The notes under the pieces are model-generated. The model made no database searches, was not told the DNA's origin, and saw only the letters and a list, made by a program, of their open reading frames with translations. A program made the position numbers and the translations under genes. From Alphaproteobacteria bacterium (GTDB lineage: Bacteria > Pseudomonadota > Alphaproteobacteria > Micropepsales > Micropepsaceae), in contig JAGWMG010000014.1 of the NCBI GenBank assembly GCA_028871795.1, forward strand, positions 1-64,000: a DNA stretch of 64,000 nt. Direction: 5' to 3'. Below are positions 45,530-55,903 of the stretch, one piece after another (within the stretch, counting starts at the first letter, position 1; every line of letters begins with the position of its first letter).

Positions 45530-47104
45530 ATGACGATGTTCGATTACAAGCTCCCTTCGCGCCGGTCCGGGCTGCGGCGGCACATCATTTTCATCAATGC
45601 CCTCGTCTTCGCGTTCTTGACCGCGGGCGTGATTACGGTGCAGTCGAGCCATGAGGGCCTCGTCGACGAACGGCTCACCGGCATCGAGGAGCAGGCCCGC
45701 ATCGTCGCCGGCACGCTGGCGGAATACGCCAGAAACACCGACACCCGTTCGCTCAAAATCTCCGACGCGGCCCCGCTGCTGCGCGATTTTCTGGCACCAA
45801 CGCGGTTGCGCGCCCGCCTGTACGATACCGACGGAAAGCTGGTCATAGATACGCGCAACCTCCTGGCGCGCAACATCGTGCAGACCGTGCCACTGCCGCC
45901 GATCGACGACTGGAGCCGTTTCGAGGCGACCGTCGGCCGCCTCTACGACGGCGTGATCGGCGTGCGTCCGTTCGCCAAGCTGGATCCCTATTTCGAAGCC
46001 GGCGAGGACGGGCGCGTCTATCACGAGGTCGGCACGGCATTGCAGGGCGAGGAGGCGACCGCCGAACGCGTCGACGAGCAGAACAAGCTCGTCCTCTCCG
46101 TCGCCGTGCCGGTGCAGCGTTTCAAAGCCATCTACGGCGTGCTGTTCGTTTCCACCGAAGGCGGCGACATCGACGACATCCTGCGCCAGGAACGCGCGAA
46201 ATTGATAATGTACATCGCCCTCGCCCTTGCCGTGATGATCGGTTCCAGCCTGTACCTTTCGGGCACCGTCGCCGACCCGCTGCGCAAGCTCGCCGCGGCG
46301 GCGGAACGCGTGCGCCGGCAACGCGGCGGCCGCGAAACGGTTCCCGACATCGACCGCAACGACGAAATCGGCGAGCTTTCGCAAAACTTTTCCGCCATGA
46401 CGCGCGCGCTCTACGACCGTATCGACGCCATCGAAAGCTTCGCCGCGGACGTGGCGCACGAACTGAAGAATCCGCTCACCTCGCTCAAGAGCGCCGTGGA
46501 GATGTTCTCCCGGGCAGCCGACGACGAAGCCCGCACGCGGCTGATGAATATCATACGCGCGGACGTCAAACGCATCGACCGGCTGATCACCGACATTTCC
46601 GACGCGTCGCGTCTGGACGCCGAACTGAGCCGCGAAACGAGCGAACCAGTGGACATAGCCCGCCTGCTGGAGGGCATCGCGGAAGCGTACGGCCTCATGG
46701 AACTGCCCCGCGGGGTGAAGCTCGCACTCGACCTTCGTTTGCCGCCGGAGGCGATCGTCATCGGCCGCAACGAACGGGTCGGACAGGTCGTCCGCAATCT
46801 CGTCGACAACGCCGTATCGTTCAGCCCCGCAGGCGGCACCGTGACCGTTTCGGCATGGGTCGAGGGCACCAGATTGCGCTTCGCGGTCGAGGACGAAGGC
46901 CCGGGCATCCCGCCCGACAATCTCGAAACCGTCTTCGGTCGCTTCTACACCGAACGCCCGTCGGATCACGATTTCGGCAAGAATTCCGGCCTCGGTCTTT
47001 CCATCGCGCGGCAGATCGTGACGGGCGTGTACGGCCGCATCTGGGCGGAGAACCGCGAACAAGGCGGGGCGCGATTCGTCGTGGAGCTGCCGTGGGCGCG
47101 ATGA
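45530..47104 (+). CDS. chvG: Sensor histidine kinase ChvG
   Basis: A 524-residue membrane kinase. An N-terminal helix (IIFINALVFAFLTAGVITVQ) is followed by a periplasmic stimulus-sensing domain (about 50-225), a second helix (IALALAVMIGSSLYLSGTV), a HAMP linker, the phosphoacceptor H310 in ADVAHELKNPLTSLKSAV, and the catalytic domain (NLVDNAVSF, EDEGPGIPPDNL, GLGLSIARQIV). Cognate regulator is ChvI just upstream. Its stop overlaps hprK (ATGA). Confidence 0.93.
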   Translation: MTMFDYKLPSRRSGLRRHIIFINALVFAFLTAGVITVQSSHEGLVDERLTGIEEQARIVAGTLAEYARNTDTRSLKISDAAPLLRDFLAPTRLRARLYDTDGKLVIDTRNLLARNIVQTVPLPPIDDWSRFEATVGRLYDGVIGVRPFAKLDPYFEAGEDGRVYHEVGTALQGEEATAERVDEQNKLVLSVAVPVQRFKAIYGVLFVSTEGGDIDDILRQERAKLIMYIALALAVMIGSSLYLSGTVADPLRKLAAAAERVRRQRGGRETVPDIDRNDEIGELSQNFSAMTRALYDRIDAIESFAADVAHELKNPLTSLKSAVEMFSRAADDEARTRLMNIIRADVKRIDRLITDISDASRLDAELSRETSEPVDIARLLEGIAEAYGLMELPRGVKLALDLRLPPEAIVIGRNERVGQVVRNLVDNAVSFSPAGGTVTVSAWVEGTRLRFAVEDEGPGIPPDNLETVFGRFYTERPSDHDFGKNSGLGLSIARQIVTGVYGRIWAENREQGGARFVVELPWAR

Positions 47105-47607
47105 CGCATCGGGCGCCTGTGAACATCCACGCAACCTGCGTGCGCTTGGACCGCGCCGGCGCCGCCTTCGGCGCGCCGCCGGACGCGGGCATCCTTCTGC
47201 TGGGACACAGCGGCGCGGGGAAATCCGACCTGGCGCTCAGGCTGATCGCCCTTGGGGCCAAGCTCGTCGCCGACGATCGCACCGATCTTTACGTCTGGCA
47301 CGGAAAACTTTATGCGCAGGCGCCCGCCCGTCTCGCAGGGCTGATCGAGATCCGCGGCGTCGGCATCATCGAGCTTGCCCATGCGCCGCGTGCGCGCGTG
47401 GCCTTGGTCGTCGAGGTGGGCCGGGGTTCGCAGCGCCTCCCCAGCCATCGCCGGTACCGGCCGCCCGCGACCCTGGCGCTGGTCCCGAAAGCGGCCCCGC
47501 CGATCGTTAAAATCGCTCCGTTCGAGGCTTCCGGGCCTGCGAAAATCGTTGCCGCTACGGCGGCTTATGCGTTTTGCTTGCATCGCGACAATGTCAAGCC
47601 CATTTAA
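47101..47607 (+). CDS. hprK: HPr kinase/phosphorylase, short (catalytic-domain-only) form
   Basis: A 168-residue protein containing only the C-terminal catalytic domain of HPrK. The Walker A loop is GHSGAGKSDLALRL (35-48), and VADDRTDLYVWHGKL and GLIEIRGVGIIEL are the other family motifs. The N-terminal domain of Gram-positive HPrK is absent, as usual in alphaproteobacteria. It should phosphorylate the regulatory serine of the HPr encoded two genes downstream. Confidence 0.93.
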   Translation: MTHRAPVNIHATCVRLDRAGAAFGAPPDAGILLLGHSGAGKSDLALRLIALGAKLVADDRTDLYVWHGKLYAQAPARLAGLIEIRGVGIIELAHAPRARVALVVEVGRGSQRLPSHRRYRPPATLALVPKAAPPIVKIAPFEASGPAKIVAATAAYAFCLHRDNVKPI

Positions 47608-47661
47608 GGCTTCCCTGGAGCGGCGGGATTGCTATCGTTCGCCGCTCAAACGGACACACCC

Positions 47662-48069
47662 ATGATCGGCATCGTTCTGGTAACCCACGGCCGCCTGGCG
47701 CAGGAATTCATATCGGCGATGGAGCATATGGTGGGCCCGCAGACCCATCTGCGCGCGGTCTGCATCGGCCCCGAGGACGACATCGAACGGCGCCAGCGCG
47801 AGATCGCCGCGGCCGTGAGGTCGGTCGATCTCGGCAAGGGCGTCGTCATCGCCACCGACATGTTCGGCGGGACGCCGTGCAACCTGTCGCTGACGCTGCT
47901 CGAGAAAGGCAAGATCGAAGTGCTGGCCGGCGTCAACCTGCCCAGCCTCATCAAGCTGGCCGATGCGCGCACCAAGATGGGGCTGGAACAGGCGGTCAAG
48001 GAGGCCATCGACGCCGGGCGCAAATACATGCGCGCGGGCTCCGCGGATCTCGTCGGCAGCGGGGTCTGA
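47662..48069 (+). CDS. PTS EIIA component, mannose-family (regulatory)
   Basis: A 135-residue EIIA domain. H9 in MIGIVLVTHGRLAQEF is the phosphorylation site, and GKGVVIATDMFGGTPCNLSL and EVLAGVNLPSLIKL are family hallmarks. No EIIB or membrane EIIC gene is near, so it is probably a signalling EIIA, as in other alphaproteobacteria. It is followed by HPr 5 bases after its stop. Confidence 0.92.
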   Translation: MIGIVLVTHGRLAQEFISAMEHMVGPQTHLRAVCIGPEDDIERRQREIAAAVRSVDLGKGVVIATDMFGGTPCNLSLTLLEKGKIEVLAGVNLPSLIKLADARTKMGLEQAVKEAIDAGRKYMRAGSADLVGSGV

Positions 48070-48074
48070 GGCCG

Positions 48075-48356
48075 ATGTCCGACGCCGCGCGGCTGAGCGC
48101 CGTCGCCAGGATCACGAACAAGCGCGGCCTGCACGCGCGCGCCTCCGCCAAGCTGGTGGAGGCCGCCTCCCGCTTCAAGGCCCACATCACCGTCAGCAAG
48201 GACGGCCACTCGGTCGAAGCGCGTTCGATCATGGGCCTGATGTTGCTGGCGGCGAGTCTGGGAACCGACGTGGAGCTCTGCGCCGAAGGCGAGGACGCAC
48301 AGGAAGCGCTGACCGCCATCCTGGCTCTGATCGCGGCCAACTTCGGCGAAGAGTAG
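48075..48356 (+). CDS. ptsH: HPr phosphocarrier protein
   Basis: A 93-residue HPr. The catalytic H20 lies in NKRGLHARASAKLVEAA, and the regulatory serine S51 in SVEARSIMGLMLLA is the target of HPr kinase. Fits the chain EI-HPr-EIIA, with kinase, HPr and EIIA encoded together here; EI is elsewhere. Confidence 0.94.
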   Translation: MSDAARLSAVARITNKRGLHARASAKLVEAASRFKAHITVSKDGHSVEARSIMGLMLLAASLGTDVELCAEGEDAQEALTAILALIAANFGEE

Positions 48357-48365
48357 GCGAAGCCC

Positions 48366-49979
48366 CTACTTCACGTTGTCCGTCGCACGGACGAAGGCGG
48401 CGACGTTGTCGTGCAGTTCCTTTGCCGATTCCTCGTGCGCGTAAACCATGTGTCCCGACCGATAGTAGTGGAACTCGATATTGCCCTGAAGGCTCGGCGG
48501 GATCGGCAGGTGATGATCCTCGTACCAGCCTTCATAGTACGGCGTCGCCAGATCGAAGTAGCCGCCGTTGACCATCACCTTGAGGCCCGGATTGTATTTC
48601 ATGGCGCTGGCGAGGTCGGGCATCACGTTGGTGGCGCCCGGAAACGCGAAGCCGGCGCCCGGCTGCTGGTGCTTGAAGTCCCAAAACTTGAACAGCTCGA
48701 TTTCCGGATTGTAGGTCTCGCCTTCCCCGTACTTCAGTTCGCTGCGGACATAGTGGTTGAAGGCGGAGACATAGGCCGAGCTGATCGCCGCGGACTGCGG
48801 ATCGTAGTCGGCCTGTTTGCTCAGCGGGTCCATCGTCGGGCCCGAAAAGCGCGTGTCGAGGCGGCCCGTCGTCATGTTGGCCGAATCCTGCAAGTTCTTC
48901 TCGAATTCCCCGCCATTGATGCGCAGGTCGGCCTTCAGGATATAGGCGACGGGAAGCCCGGTGTACTGGTGCAGCTTCTCGGCGATCGCCGCGCGCTCTT
49001 TCGGGCTGAGGCTGGTGCCGACCGAAAGCGCGCGGGCGTAGTCGGTCATGGCGAAACGTTCCACCTGCTGCACGAACGCAACGAGGTCGCCGGGCTGTTT
49101 ACCCGGCAGCTTGTGGTGATACCACGCGGTCGCCGCGAAGGTCGGCAATCCCAGCTCGTAAGGCAAATCGACGCCCGGATTGGCTTCGGCACCGTCCACG
49201 TCCAGGTCGAAGTTCAGGATCTGCGACAGCAGGATCACACCGTTGAAATCGACGTCGTCCCCGGTTTCCAGTTCGTTCACCATCACCGCGGACCGCGGCG
49301 TGCCGTAGCTTTCGCCGAACAGATATTTGGGCGAGTTCCAGCGCCCGTATTTCGCCAGGAACTGCTTGACGAAGGAAGCAAAGGCATGGGCGTCGGGATC
49401 GACGCCGTAGAACGCTTTTTCCTTATCCTTGCCGGCGATGCGACTGAAGCCCGTTCCCGGCGCGTCGATGAACACGAGGTCGGCCACGTCGAGCAGGCTG
49501 TACGCATTGTCCACCACCTTGTACGGCGCGGCGGGCGTGTGCGTATCGTCGGCGGTCACCACGCGTTTCGGGCCGAACGCCCCCATGTGCAGCCACACCG
49601 TCGAAGAGCCGGGTCCGCCGTTGTACAGGAACATGATCGGCCGGCTGGCCGCGTTCGCACCCTTGCGGAAATAGGCGACGTAGAACATCGCCGCTTCGGC
49701 CGTCGGATTGGCGTCGGCCGCGGCCTTGTCCTTGTCCTTGTATTCGTCGGCAGTGTCGTCCCAGCCCTTGGGATGGACGATCAGCGTTCCCGCCACTGCG
49801 TCGTAGGGGATCGAGGACAGCCCGGCCCTGATGGTGCCGGAGGTTTTGACCTCGCTGGGCTGCAGATAGCCGGTTTTTGCGGGCACGCTGGCGCTCTTGT
49901 CTTTGGAGGCGATGGTCGCGGCGACAGCGGCCGTGGCAACGAGCAGGACCGCGGCGATCAAAACGTAGGCATACTTCAT
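48366..49979 (-). CDS. Secreted S10-family serine carboxypeptidase-like protein
   Basis: A 537-residue exported protein with a signal peptide (MKYAYVLIAAVLLVATAAVAA). The alpha/beta-hydrolase segments of S10 peptidases are clear: MFLYNGGPGSSTVWLHMGAFGP, nucleophile in YLFGESYGTPRSAV, and a histidine in YRSGHMVYAHEESAKEL near the end. S10 enzymes cleave C-terminal residues at acidic pH. Convergent with the HPr gene; divergent from ahcY. Confidence 0.92.
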   Translation of the reverse strand: MKYAYVLIAAVLLVATAAVAATIASKDKSASVPAKTGYLQPSEVKTSGTIRAGLSSIPYDAVAGTLIVHPKGWDDTADEYKDKDKAAADANPTAEAAMFYVAYFRKGANAASRPIMFLYNGGPGSSTVWLHMGAFGPKRVVTADDTHTPAAPYKVVDNAYSLLDVADLVFIDAPGTGFSRIAGKDKEKAFYGVDPDAHAFASFVKQFLAKYGRWNSPKYLFGESYGTPRSAVMVNELETGDDVDFNGVILLSQILNFDLDVDGAEANPGVDLPYELGLPTFAATAWYHHKLPGKQPGDLVAFVQQVERFAMTDYARALSVGTSLSPKERAAIAEKLHQYTGLPVAYILKADLRINGGEFEKNLQDSANMTTGRLDTRFSGPTMDPLSKQADYDPQSAAISSAYVSAFNHYVRSELKYGEGETYNPEIELFKFWDFKHQQPGAGFAFPGATNVMPDLASAMKYNPGLKVMVNGGYFDLATPYYEGWYEDHHLPIPPSLQGNIEFHYYRSGHMVYAHEESAKELHDNVAAFVRATDNVK

Positions 49980-50120
49980 CGGAGCTCCCCAACGGCTGGT
50001 CCGCAGGTGCGGATTCGACCGCCGGATGCTGGCATATCTCCGCCCCGTTCAAAACGGTGTCGGTCCGGGGGGCCGGTCATTTATGCGTGAAAGGCCAAAA
50101 TTCCTCCGACTTTCAAACAA

Positions 50121-50144
50121 ATAAGGATATGCACATTTCTTTAT
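50121..50144. promoter_or_regulatory. Imperfect inverted repeat upstream of ahcY (operator candidate)
   Basis: Left arm ATAAGGATAT (50121-50130) and right arm ATTTCTTTAT (50135-50144) match at 8 of 10 positions around a 4-base spacer. The site is A/T-rich in GC-rich DNA and lies 68 bases before the ahcY ATG, where a promoter would be. ArsR-family SahR repressors are known to control ahcY in many proteobacteria and bind such repeats; assignment here is inference. Confidence 0.5.
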
Positions 50145-50211
50145 ATACTTCTTGCCCAGGCCCGGAACCGCTGCTATATCCGGCGCGCCCGCCAACGAAG
50201 GATCGTTCTCC

Positions 50212-51615
<1,404 letters not shown>

Positions 51616-51682
51616 GCGGATTGTCCTTTCGCAATCCCCTCCGGTCCATTAGTTTCCCCTGCGCAAATCGGCGGGACGTGCC

Positions 51683-52636
51683 GTGGTGATTTCGTCGAAA
51701 TGGCAAGCGTGCGCGGTGCTCGGGCTCGGCCTGCTGGCGCTGGCGGGCTGTGGCGACAAATCGTCCGGCAAGGCCGCGGTCAGGGAACCCGCCGCGCCGA
51801 CGATGGGTGTCAGGCTGGCCGCCGACGACGCCGAGGATCTCGGAATCCGTACGGCGCTCGTCCGCGCCGCCACCTACACGCCGCAGATTCACGGTTACGG
51901 CGAGGTCAGCAACTTCGAGACACTGGCACAGGCGGCATCCGACGTGACGACCGCCGAAGCCGCCGTGCGTCAAAGCGCGGCCGCACTCAAGCGCGTCCGC
52001 AATCTCGCCAGCGGCGACGCCATCTCGCGCGAAGCGCTGGATGCGGCCGAGAAGCAGGCCGCGACCGACGCCGCCGCGCTCACTCTGGCCCAGCGCAAGG
52101 AGGAGACGAGCTATGGTCGCGATGCGCCTTGGCTGCGCGACCGCGCGATCCTGACCAAGCTGGCGCACGGAAAGCTTGTGCTCGTTCATCTCACCTTCCC
52201 GTTGTCCGCGGACGGCACGCCCAGCGAACTGATCGTGGAGCGCATCGGCCATGCGCCGAATGCGGCCGGCTGGACGACCAAGGACATCTGGAACGCGCCC
52301 GCCGACGCCGCCATTCCGGGCCGGGGATACTTCGCACTTGTGGCCGGCAGCAATCTGGCCGAGGGCGACCGCGTACTGGTCTCCATGCCCTCCGGCAAGC
52401 CGGTTGCCGGCGTGTTGATCCCCGCCGACGCCATGGTGCTCAGCGGCGACAAGGCCTGGTTCTATACGGACGATGGCCACGGGGCGTTCGCGCGCCACGC
52501 GCTCGACGTCGCAAGGCCGATGGACGGCGGGTATTTCGCAACGGGCGGCGTCGCGCCGGGACGCCCCGTGGTGGTCGAGGGCGAGAGCCTGCTCATCGCG
52601 CGCGAACTCAATCCTCCCTCCGCCGCGGGAGATTGA
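51683..52636 (+). CDS. RND efflux periplasmic adaptor lipoprotein (short)
   Basis: A 317-residue lipoprotein. The lipobox LLALAGC places the lipid on C23. GYGEVSNFETLAQAASDVTTAEAAV is followed by a helical hairpin (to about residue 140) and a beta-barrel part (GRGYFALVAGSNLAEGDRVLV). It is short for an adaptor, with no clear lipoyl-domain halves around the hairpin. It starts at GTG 51683 and ends just before the pump gene, so the two form a pair. No outer-membrane channel gene is near. Confidence 0.8.
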   Translation: MVISSKWQACAVLGLGLLALAGCGDKSSGKAAVREPAAPTMGVRLAADDAEDLGIRTALVRAATYTPQIHGYGEVSNFETLAQAASDVTTAEAAVRQSAAALKRVRNLASGDAISREALDAAEKQAATDAAALTLAQRKEETSYGRDAPWLRDRAILTKLAHGKLVLVHLTFPLSADGTPSELIVERIGHAPNAAGWTTKDIWNAPADAAIPGRGYFALVAGSNLAEGDRVLVSMPSGKPVAGVLIPADAMVLSGDKAWFYTDDGHGAFARHALDVARPMDGGYFATGGVAPGRPVVVEGESLLIARELNPPSAAGD

Positions 52637-52640
52637 GGCG

Positions 52641-55600
52641 ATGCGCTGGCTGGCCGCGCTGTGCCTGCGCAGGAAGGGAGCCGTCGCCGCGCTGGCATTG
52701 CTGATGCTGGTGCTTGGCGGGATCGCCACGTTCCAGGCGCCGCTCGACGTCTTCCCGGAATTCGTCCCGCCCCAGGTTGAAATCCAGACCGAGGCGCCGG
52801 GCTTCGCCCCCGAACAAGTCGAGCAGCTCGTCACCAAGCCGGTCGAGAACGCGGTCAACGGCGCACAAGGCCTGCTGACGTTGCGCTCGGAATCGATTCC
52901 CGGCCTGTCCGTCATCACCATCCAGTTCGCCGACGGGATCGATCTTTATCACGCGCGCCAGAGCATCTCGGAACTGCTGTCGGAAGTCCAAACCAGCCTG
53001 CCGACCGGCGTCGGGCCTCCGAAACTCTCGCCCTTGTTCTCCAGCACGATGGACCTGCTCCTCATCGGCCTCACCTCGGACAAGGTCGACGACTACACCT
53101 TGCGCGACCGCGCCGACTGGTTCCTGAAGCAGCGTCTGCTCGCCGTTCCCGGCGTGGCGCATGTGGTCGTGTTCGGCGGCGCGGTGCGCCAAATCCAGAT
53201 CCAGCCGGACCTGCAGAAGCTCACCAGCTACGGCTTCACGCTCGGCGACGTCGCCGACGCGGCCCGCAAGACGCTGGCGCTGCGCGGAACGGGTTTCATC
53301 GACACCAAGAACCAGCGCATCCTTCTGCAGTCGCCGACCCCGACACCCGACCTGCAGGCGCTGCGCGACACCGTCCTGGCGGTGCGTTCGAATACGCCGA
53401 TCCTGCTGCGCGATGTGGCCGTCGTGAAACAGGCCCCGGCTCTGCGCTCCGGAGACGCCCTGGTCCAGGGCAAACCCGGCGTGCTGCTTTCCCTCGCCAG
53501 CCAATACGGCACCAACACGCTCGCGGTGACCCGATCCGTCGAGGCCGTGCTGGGTGAACTCAAGCCGCGGCTCGAAGCCGAGGGCATTCGCGTCTATCCC
53601 GCATTGCAACGCCCAGCGAATTTCGTCGAGCGGGCGCTGGGCAACCTCGAATGGGCGCTGGCCATCGCCGGACTTCTCATCCTCATCGTCCTTTATCTCT
53701 TCATGCGCGACTGGCGTTCGGCGCTCATCACGTTTACGGCGATTCCGCTGTCGCTGATCGCGGCGGTCGCGGTGCTGCGCTGGCGCGGCGAGACCCTGAA
53801 CACGATGACGCTCGGCGGCTTCGCCGTGTCGCTCGGCATGCTGCTGGACGATGCCATCATCGGGATCGAGAACATCCTGCGGCGGCTGCGCGAGAACGCC
53901 CAGGCCGGCCGGCCGCACACGCGCACGGAGATCATCCTGGAGTCCGCGCTGGAAGTGCGCACACCGATGATCTACGCCACGCTCGTCGTCATCGCCGTCT
54001 TTCTGCCGGAGTTGTTCTCGACCAGCGTCCAGGGGCACTTCGTCAGCCCGCTGGCATTCTCCTTCATCCTCTCGGTTCTCGCCTCCCTGGTCGTGGCGAT
54101 CACGGCGACACCGGCGCTCTGCGCCCTCTTTCTCACCGAGAAGGACACCCACGCCGACCCGCGCTGGCTGATCCGGCTGAAGGCGCTGCAGGGGGCCGCC
54201 ATCGGCCGTGCGGACCGCCACTTCAAGCTCGTCGCCGGCGCGCTGGCCGGACTGTTCGCGGCGGCGCTTCTGCTGCTGCCGTTCCTCGGCGGCACGCTGA
54301 TGCCCGACTTCAAGGAGGGCCATTTCGTCCTGCAGGTATCCAGCGCCGTTCCCGGCACCGGGCTCGACGAGATGATGCGGGTCGGAAAGCGCATTTCCGA
54401 CGAGGTGTTGAAGCTTCCCTACGTCGCCAGCGTCTCCGAGCAGATCGGCCGCGCCGAACTTTCCGAGGACACCAGCGGCCCGCACCGCGGCGAATTCCAA
54501 GTGGAACTGAAGGACGATGTCCCCGTCGATCAGACCGCGGCCGAGGAGCAGCTGCGTGAAATCCTTTCGCACTATCCGGGTTTCCAAACCGACGTCGTGA
54601 CCTTCCTGGGCGACCGCATCAGCGAGAGCCTGTCGGGCGACACCTCGCAGGTCGCCGTCCAGGTCTTCGGCGACGATCTCGATACGCTCGACTCGGTGGC
54701 GACCGAGATTGTCCATACGGTTTCCGGCGTACCGGGCGTTGTCGATCTCCAGTTCGCGCGCCAGAGCGGAACGCCGCAATTGAGCATTCGCCTCGCACCC
54801 GACGCCATGGCAGCGGCGGGCTTGAATGTGCAGGACGTCCTGGACGCCGTCGAGGCGGATTATGCCGGCCTGACCGTCGGCCAGACCTATGTCGGCACGC
54901 GCTCGATCGACGTCGCCATCCTGCTTCCTCCCGGTCAGCGCCGCGGCCCGGAGGATCTTTCCAACGTGATGATCGGCGGGCCGCTCGGCGCGGTTCCATT
55001 GTCGCAGGTGGCCGACATCAAGCCGACCGACGGGCGCTACAGCATCCGCCACGACGGCGGCCAGCGCTTTGTCCCGGTGACGTTCAACGTCTCCGGACGT
55101 TCGCTTCAGGGCGCCGTGACGGATGCGAAAGCGAGAATCGCGCAAAATGTGGCGCTTCCTCCGGGCACCTTCCTGGAATTCGCCGGCGCCGCCGCGGCGG
55201 AACAAGCGGCGCGAACGCAGTTCCTGCTCTACTCCGCATTCGCGTTCGTCCTCATCGTCATGCTGCTTGTCATGTGCTTTCGCTGGCCCGCGCACGCGTG
55301 GCTCGTCATGGCCAATCTGCCGTTCAGCCTGATCGGCGGGATATTCGCCGCAGCCCTGTTCGGTCTCGGCCTTTCGCTCGGCGCACTAGTCGGCCTGGTG
55401 ACGGTGTTCGGCGTCAGCGCCCGCAACGCCATCCTTCTCCTGGCGCACTACGAGCATCTGGTGGAGGAAGAGGGTCTCGACTGGAATCCGGCGACGATCC
55501 TGCGCGGCGCCCAGGAACGACTCATTCCGATTCTGATGACGGCTTCGGTGACCGCGCTCGCCTTGCTGCCGCTGGCGCTGGCGATGGCAAAACCCGGTCA

Positions 55601-55733
55601 GGAGGTCCAAGGCCCGATGGCCGTGACGGTGCTCGGAGGGCTCTTGACCTCGACCGTTCTCAACCTCGTTTTCCTGCCTGAGCTGGCGCGGCGATTCGGC
55701 CGGAACCAGAAGCTCAGTACTCGGATTTCTTAA
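52641..55733 (+). CDS. RND-family efflux pump, heavy-metal (CzcA/CusA) type
   Basis: A 1030-residue inner-membrane pump. It has the two-fold RND layout with 12 helices and two large periplasmic loops; the first helix is followed by PLDVFPEFVPPQVEIQTEAPG, typical of HME-type pumps. Helix 4 has the proton-relay acidic residues in GMLLDDAIIGIENILRR, and the second half ends with GVSARNAILLLAHYEHL. Substrate, probably metal ions, is inferred from the family. The ATG at 52641 lies four bases after the adaptor stop. Confidence 0.9.
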   Translation: MRWLAALCLRRKGAVAALALLMLVLGGIATFQAPLDVFPEFVPPQVEIQTEAPGFAPEQVEQLVTKPVENAVNGAQGLLTLRSESIPGLSVITIQFADGIDLYHARQSISELLSEVQTSLPTGVGPPKLSPLFSSTMDLLLIGLTSDKVDDYTLRDRADWFLKQRLLAVPGVAHVVVFGGAVRQIQIQPDLQKLTSYGFTLGDVADAARKTLALRGTGFIDTKNQRILLQSPTPTPDLQALRDTVLAVRSNTPILLRDVAVVKQAPALRSGDALVQGKPGVLLSLASQYGTNTLAVTRSVEAVLGELKPRLEAEGIRVYPALQRPANFVERALGNLEWALAIAGLLILIVLYLFMRDWRSALITFTAIPLSLIAAVAVLRWRGETLNTMTLGGFAVSLGMLLDDAIIGIENILRRLRENAQAGRPHTRTEIILESALEVRTPMIYATLVVIAVFLPELFSTSVQGHFVSPLAFSFILSVLASLVVAITATPALCALFLTEKDTHADPRWLIRLKALQGAAIGRADRHFKLVAGALAGLFAAALLLLPFLGGTLMPDFKEGHFVLQVSSAVPGTGLDEMMRVGKRISDEVLKLPYVASVSEQIGRAELSEDTSGPHRGEFQVELKDDVPVDQTAAEEQLREILSHYPGFQTDVVTFLGDRISESLSGDTSQVAVQVFGDDLDTLDSVATEIVHTVSGVPGVVDLQFARQSGTPQLSIRLAPDAMAAAGLNVQDVLDAVEADYAGLTVGQTYVGTRSIDVAILLPPGQRRGPEDLSNVMIGGPLGAVPLSQVADIKPTDGRYSIRHDGGQRFVPVTFNVSGRSLQGAVTDAKARIAQNVALPPGTFLEFAGAAAAEQAARTQFLLYSAFAFVLIVMLLVMCFRWPAHAWLVMANLPFSLIGGIFAAALFGLGLSLGALVGLVTVFGVSARNAILLLAHYEHLVEEEGLDWNPATILRGAQERLIPILMTASVTALALLPLALAMAKPGQEVQGPMAVTVLGGLLTSTVLNLVFLPELARRFGRNQKLSTRIS

Positions 55734-55744
55734 TGCCCTGATTT

Positions 55745-55871
55745 GACTCGAAGATTAACCATTAGCCCTAAAACTGGCCTTCGACCCCACATCTGGTTTT
55801 TTACACTTTTTTAACCACATTCTATTGCGCGGCTCGTTAACGACCGTATCATCTTGATTCCACAGTGATTC
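55745..55871 (+). promoter_or_regulatory. A/T-rich upstream region with CtrA-like and GANTC sites
   Basis: In about 130 bases before the PAS-domain kinase there are three GANTC sites (55745-55749, 55856-55860, 55867-55871) and repeated TTAAC elements, including an exact TTAACCAT at 55755-55762, TTAACCA at 55811 and GTTAAC at 55836. TTAACCAT is the CtrA half-site and GANTC the CcrM methylation site of alphaproteobacteria. Function is inferred from motif and position only. Confidence 0.5.
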
Positions 55872-55903
55872 GCCGCATGGGGCGGGAATCGGGGGAAGCC
55901 GGG

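Noticed and set aside
50090..50211. SAM or SAH riboswitch in the ahcY leader
   Set aside because: The conserved sequence blocks of known SAM/SAH riboswitches are not visible; the inverted repeat fits a protein operator better.
52608..55295. 895-codon minus-strand frame opposite the RND pump
   Set aside because: Antisense shadow; its residues are mostly Arg, Gln, Asp and Gly without motifs.
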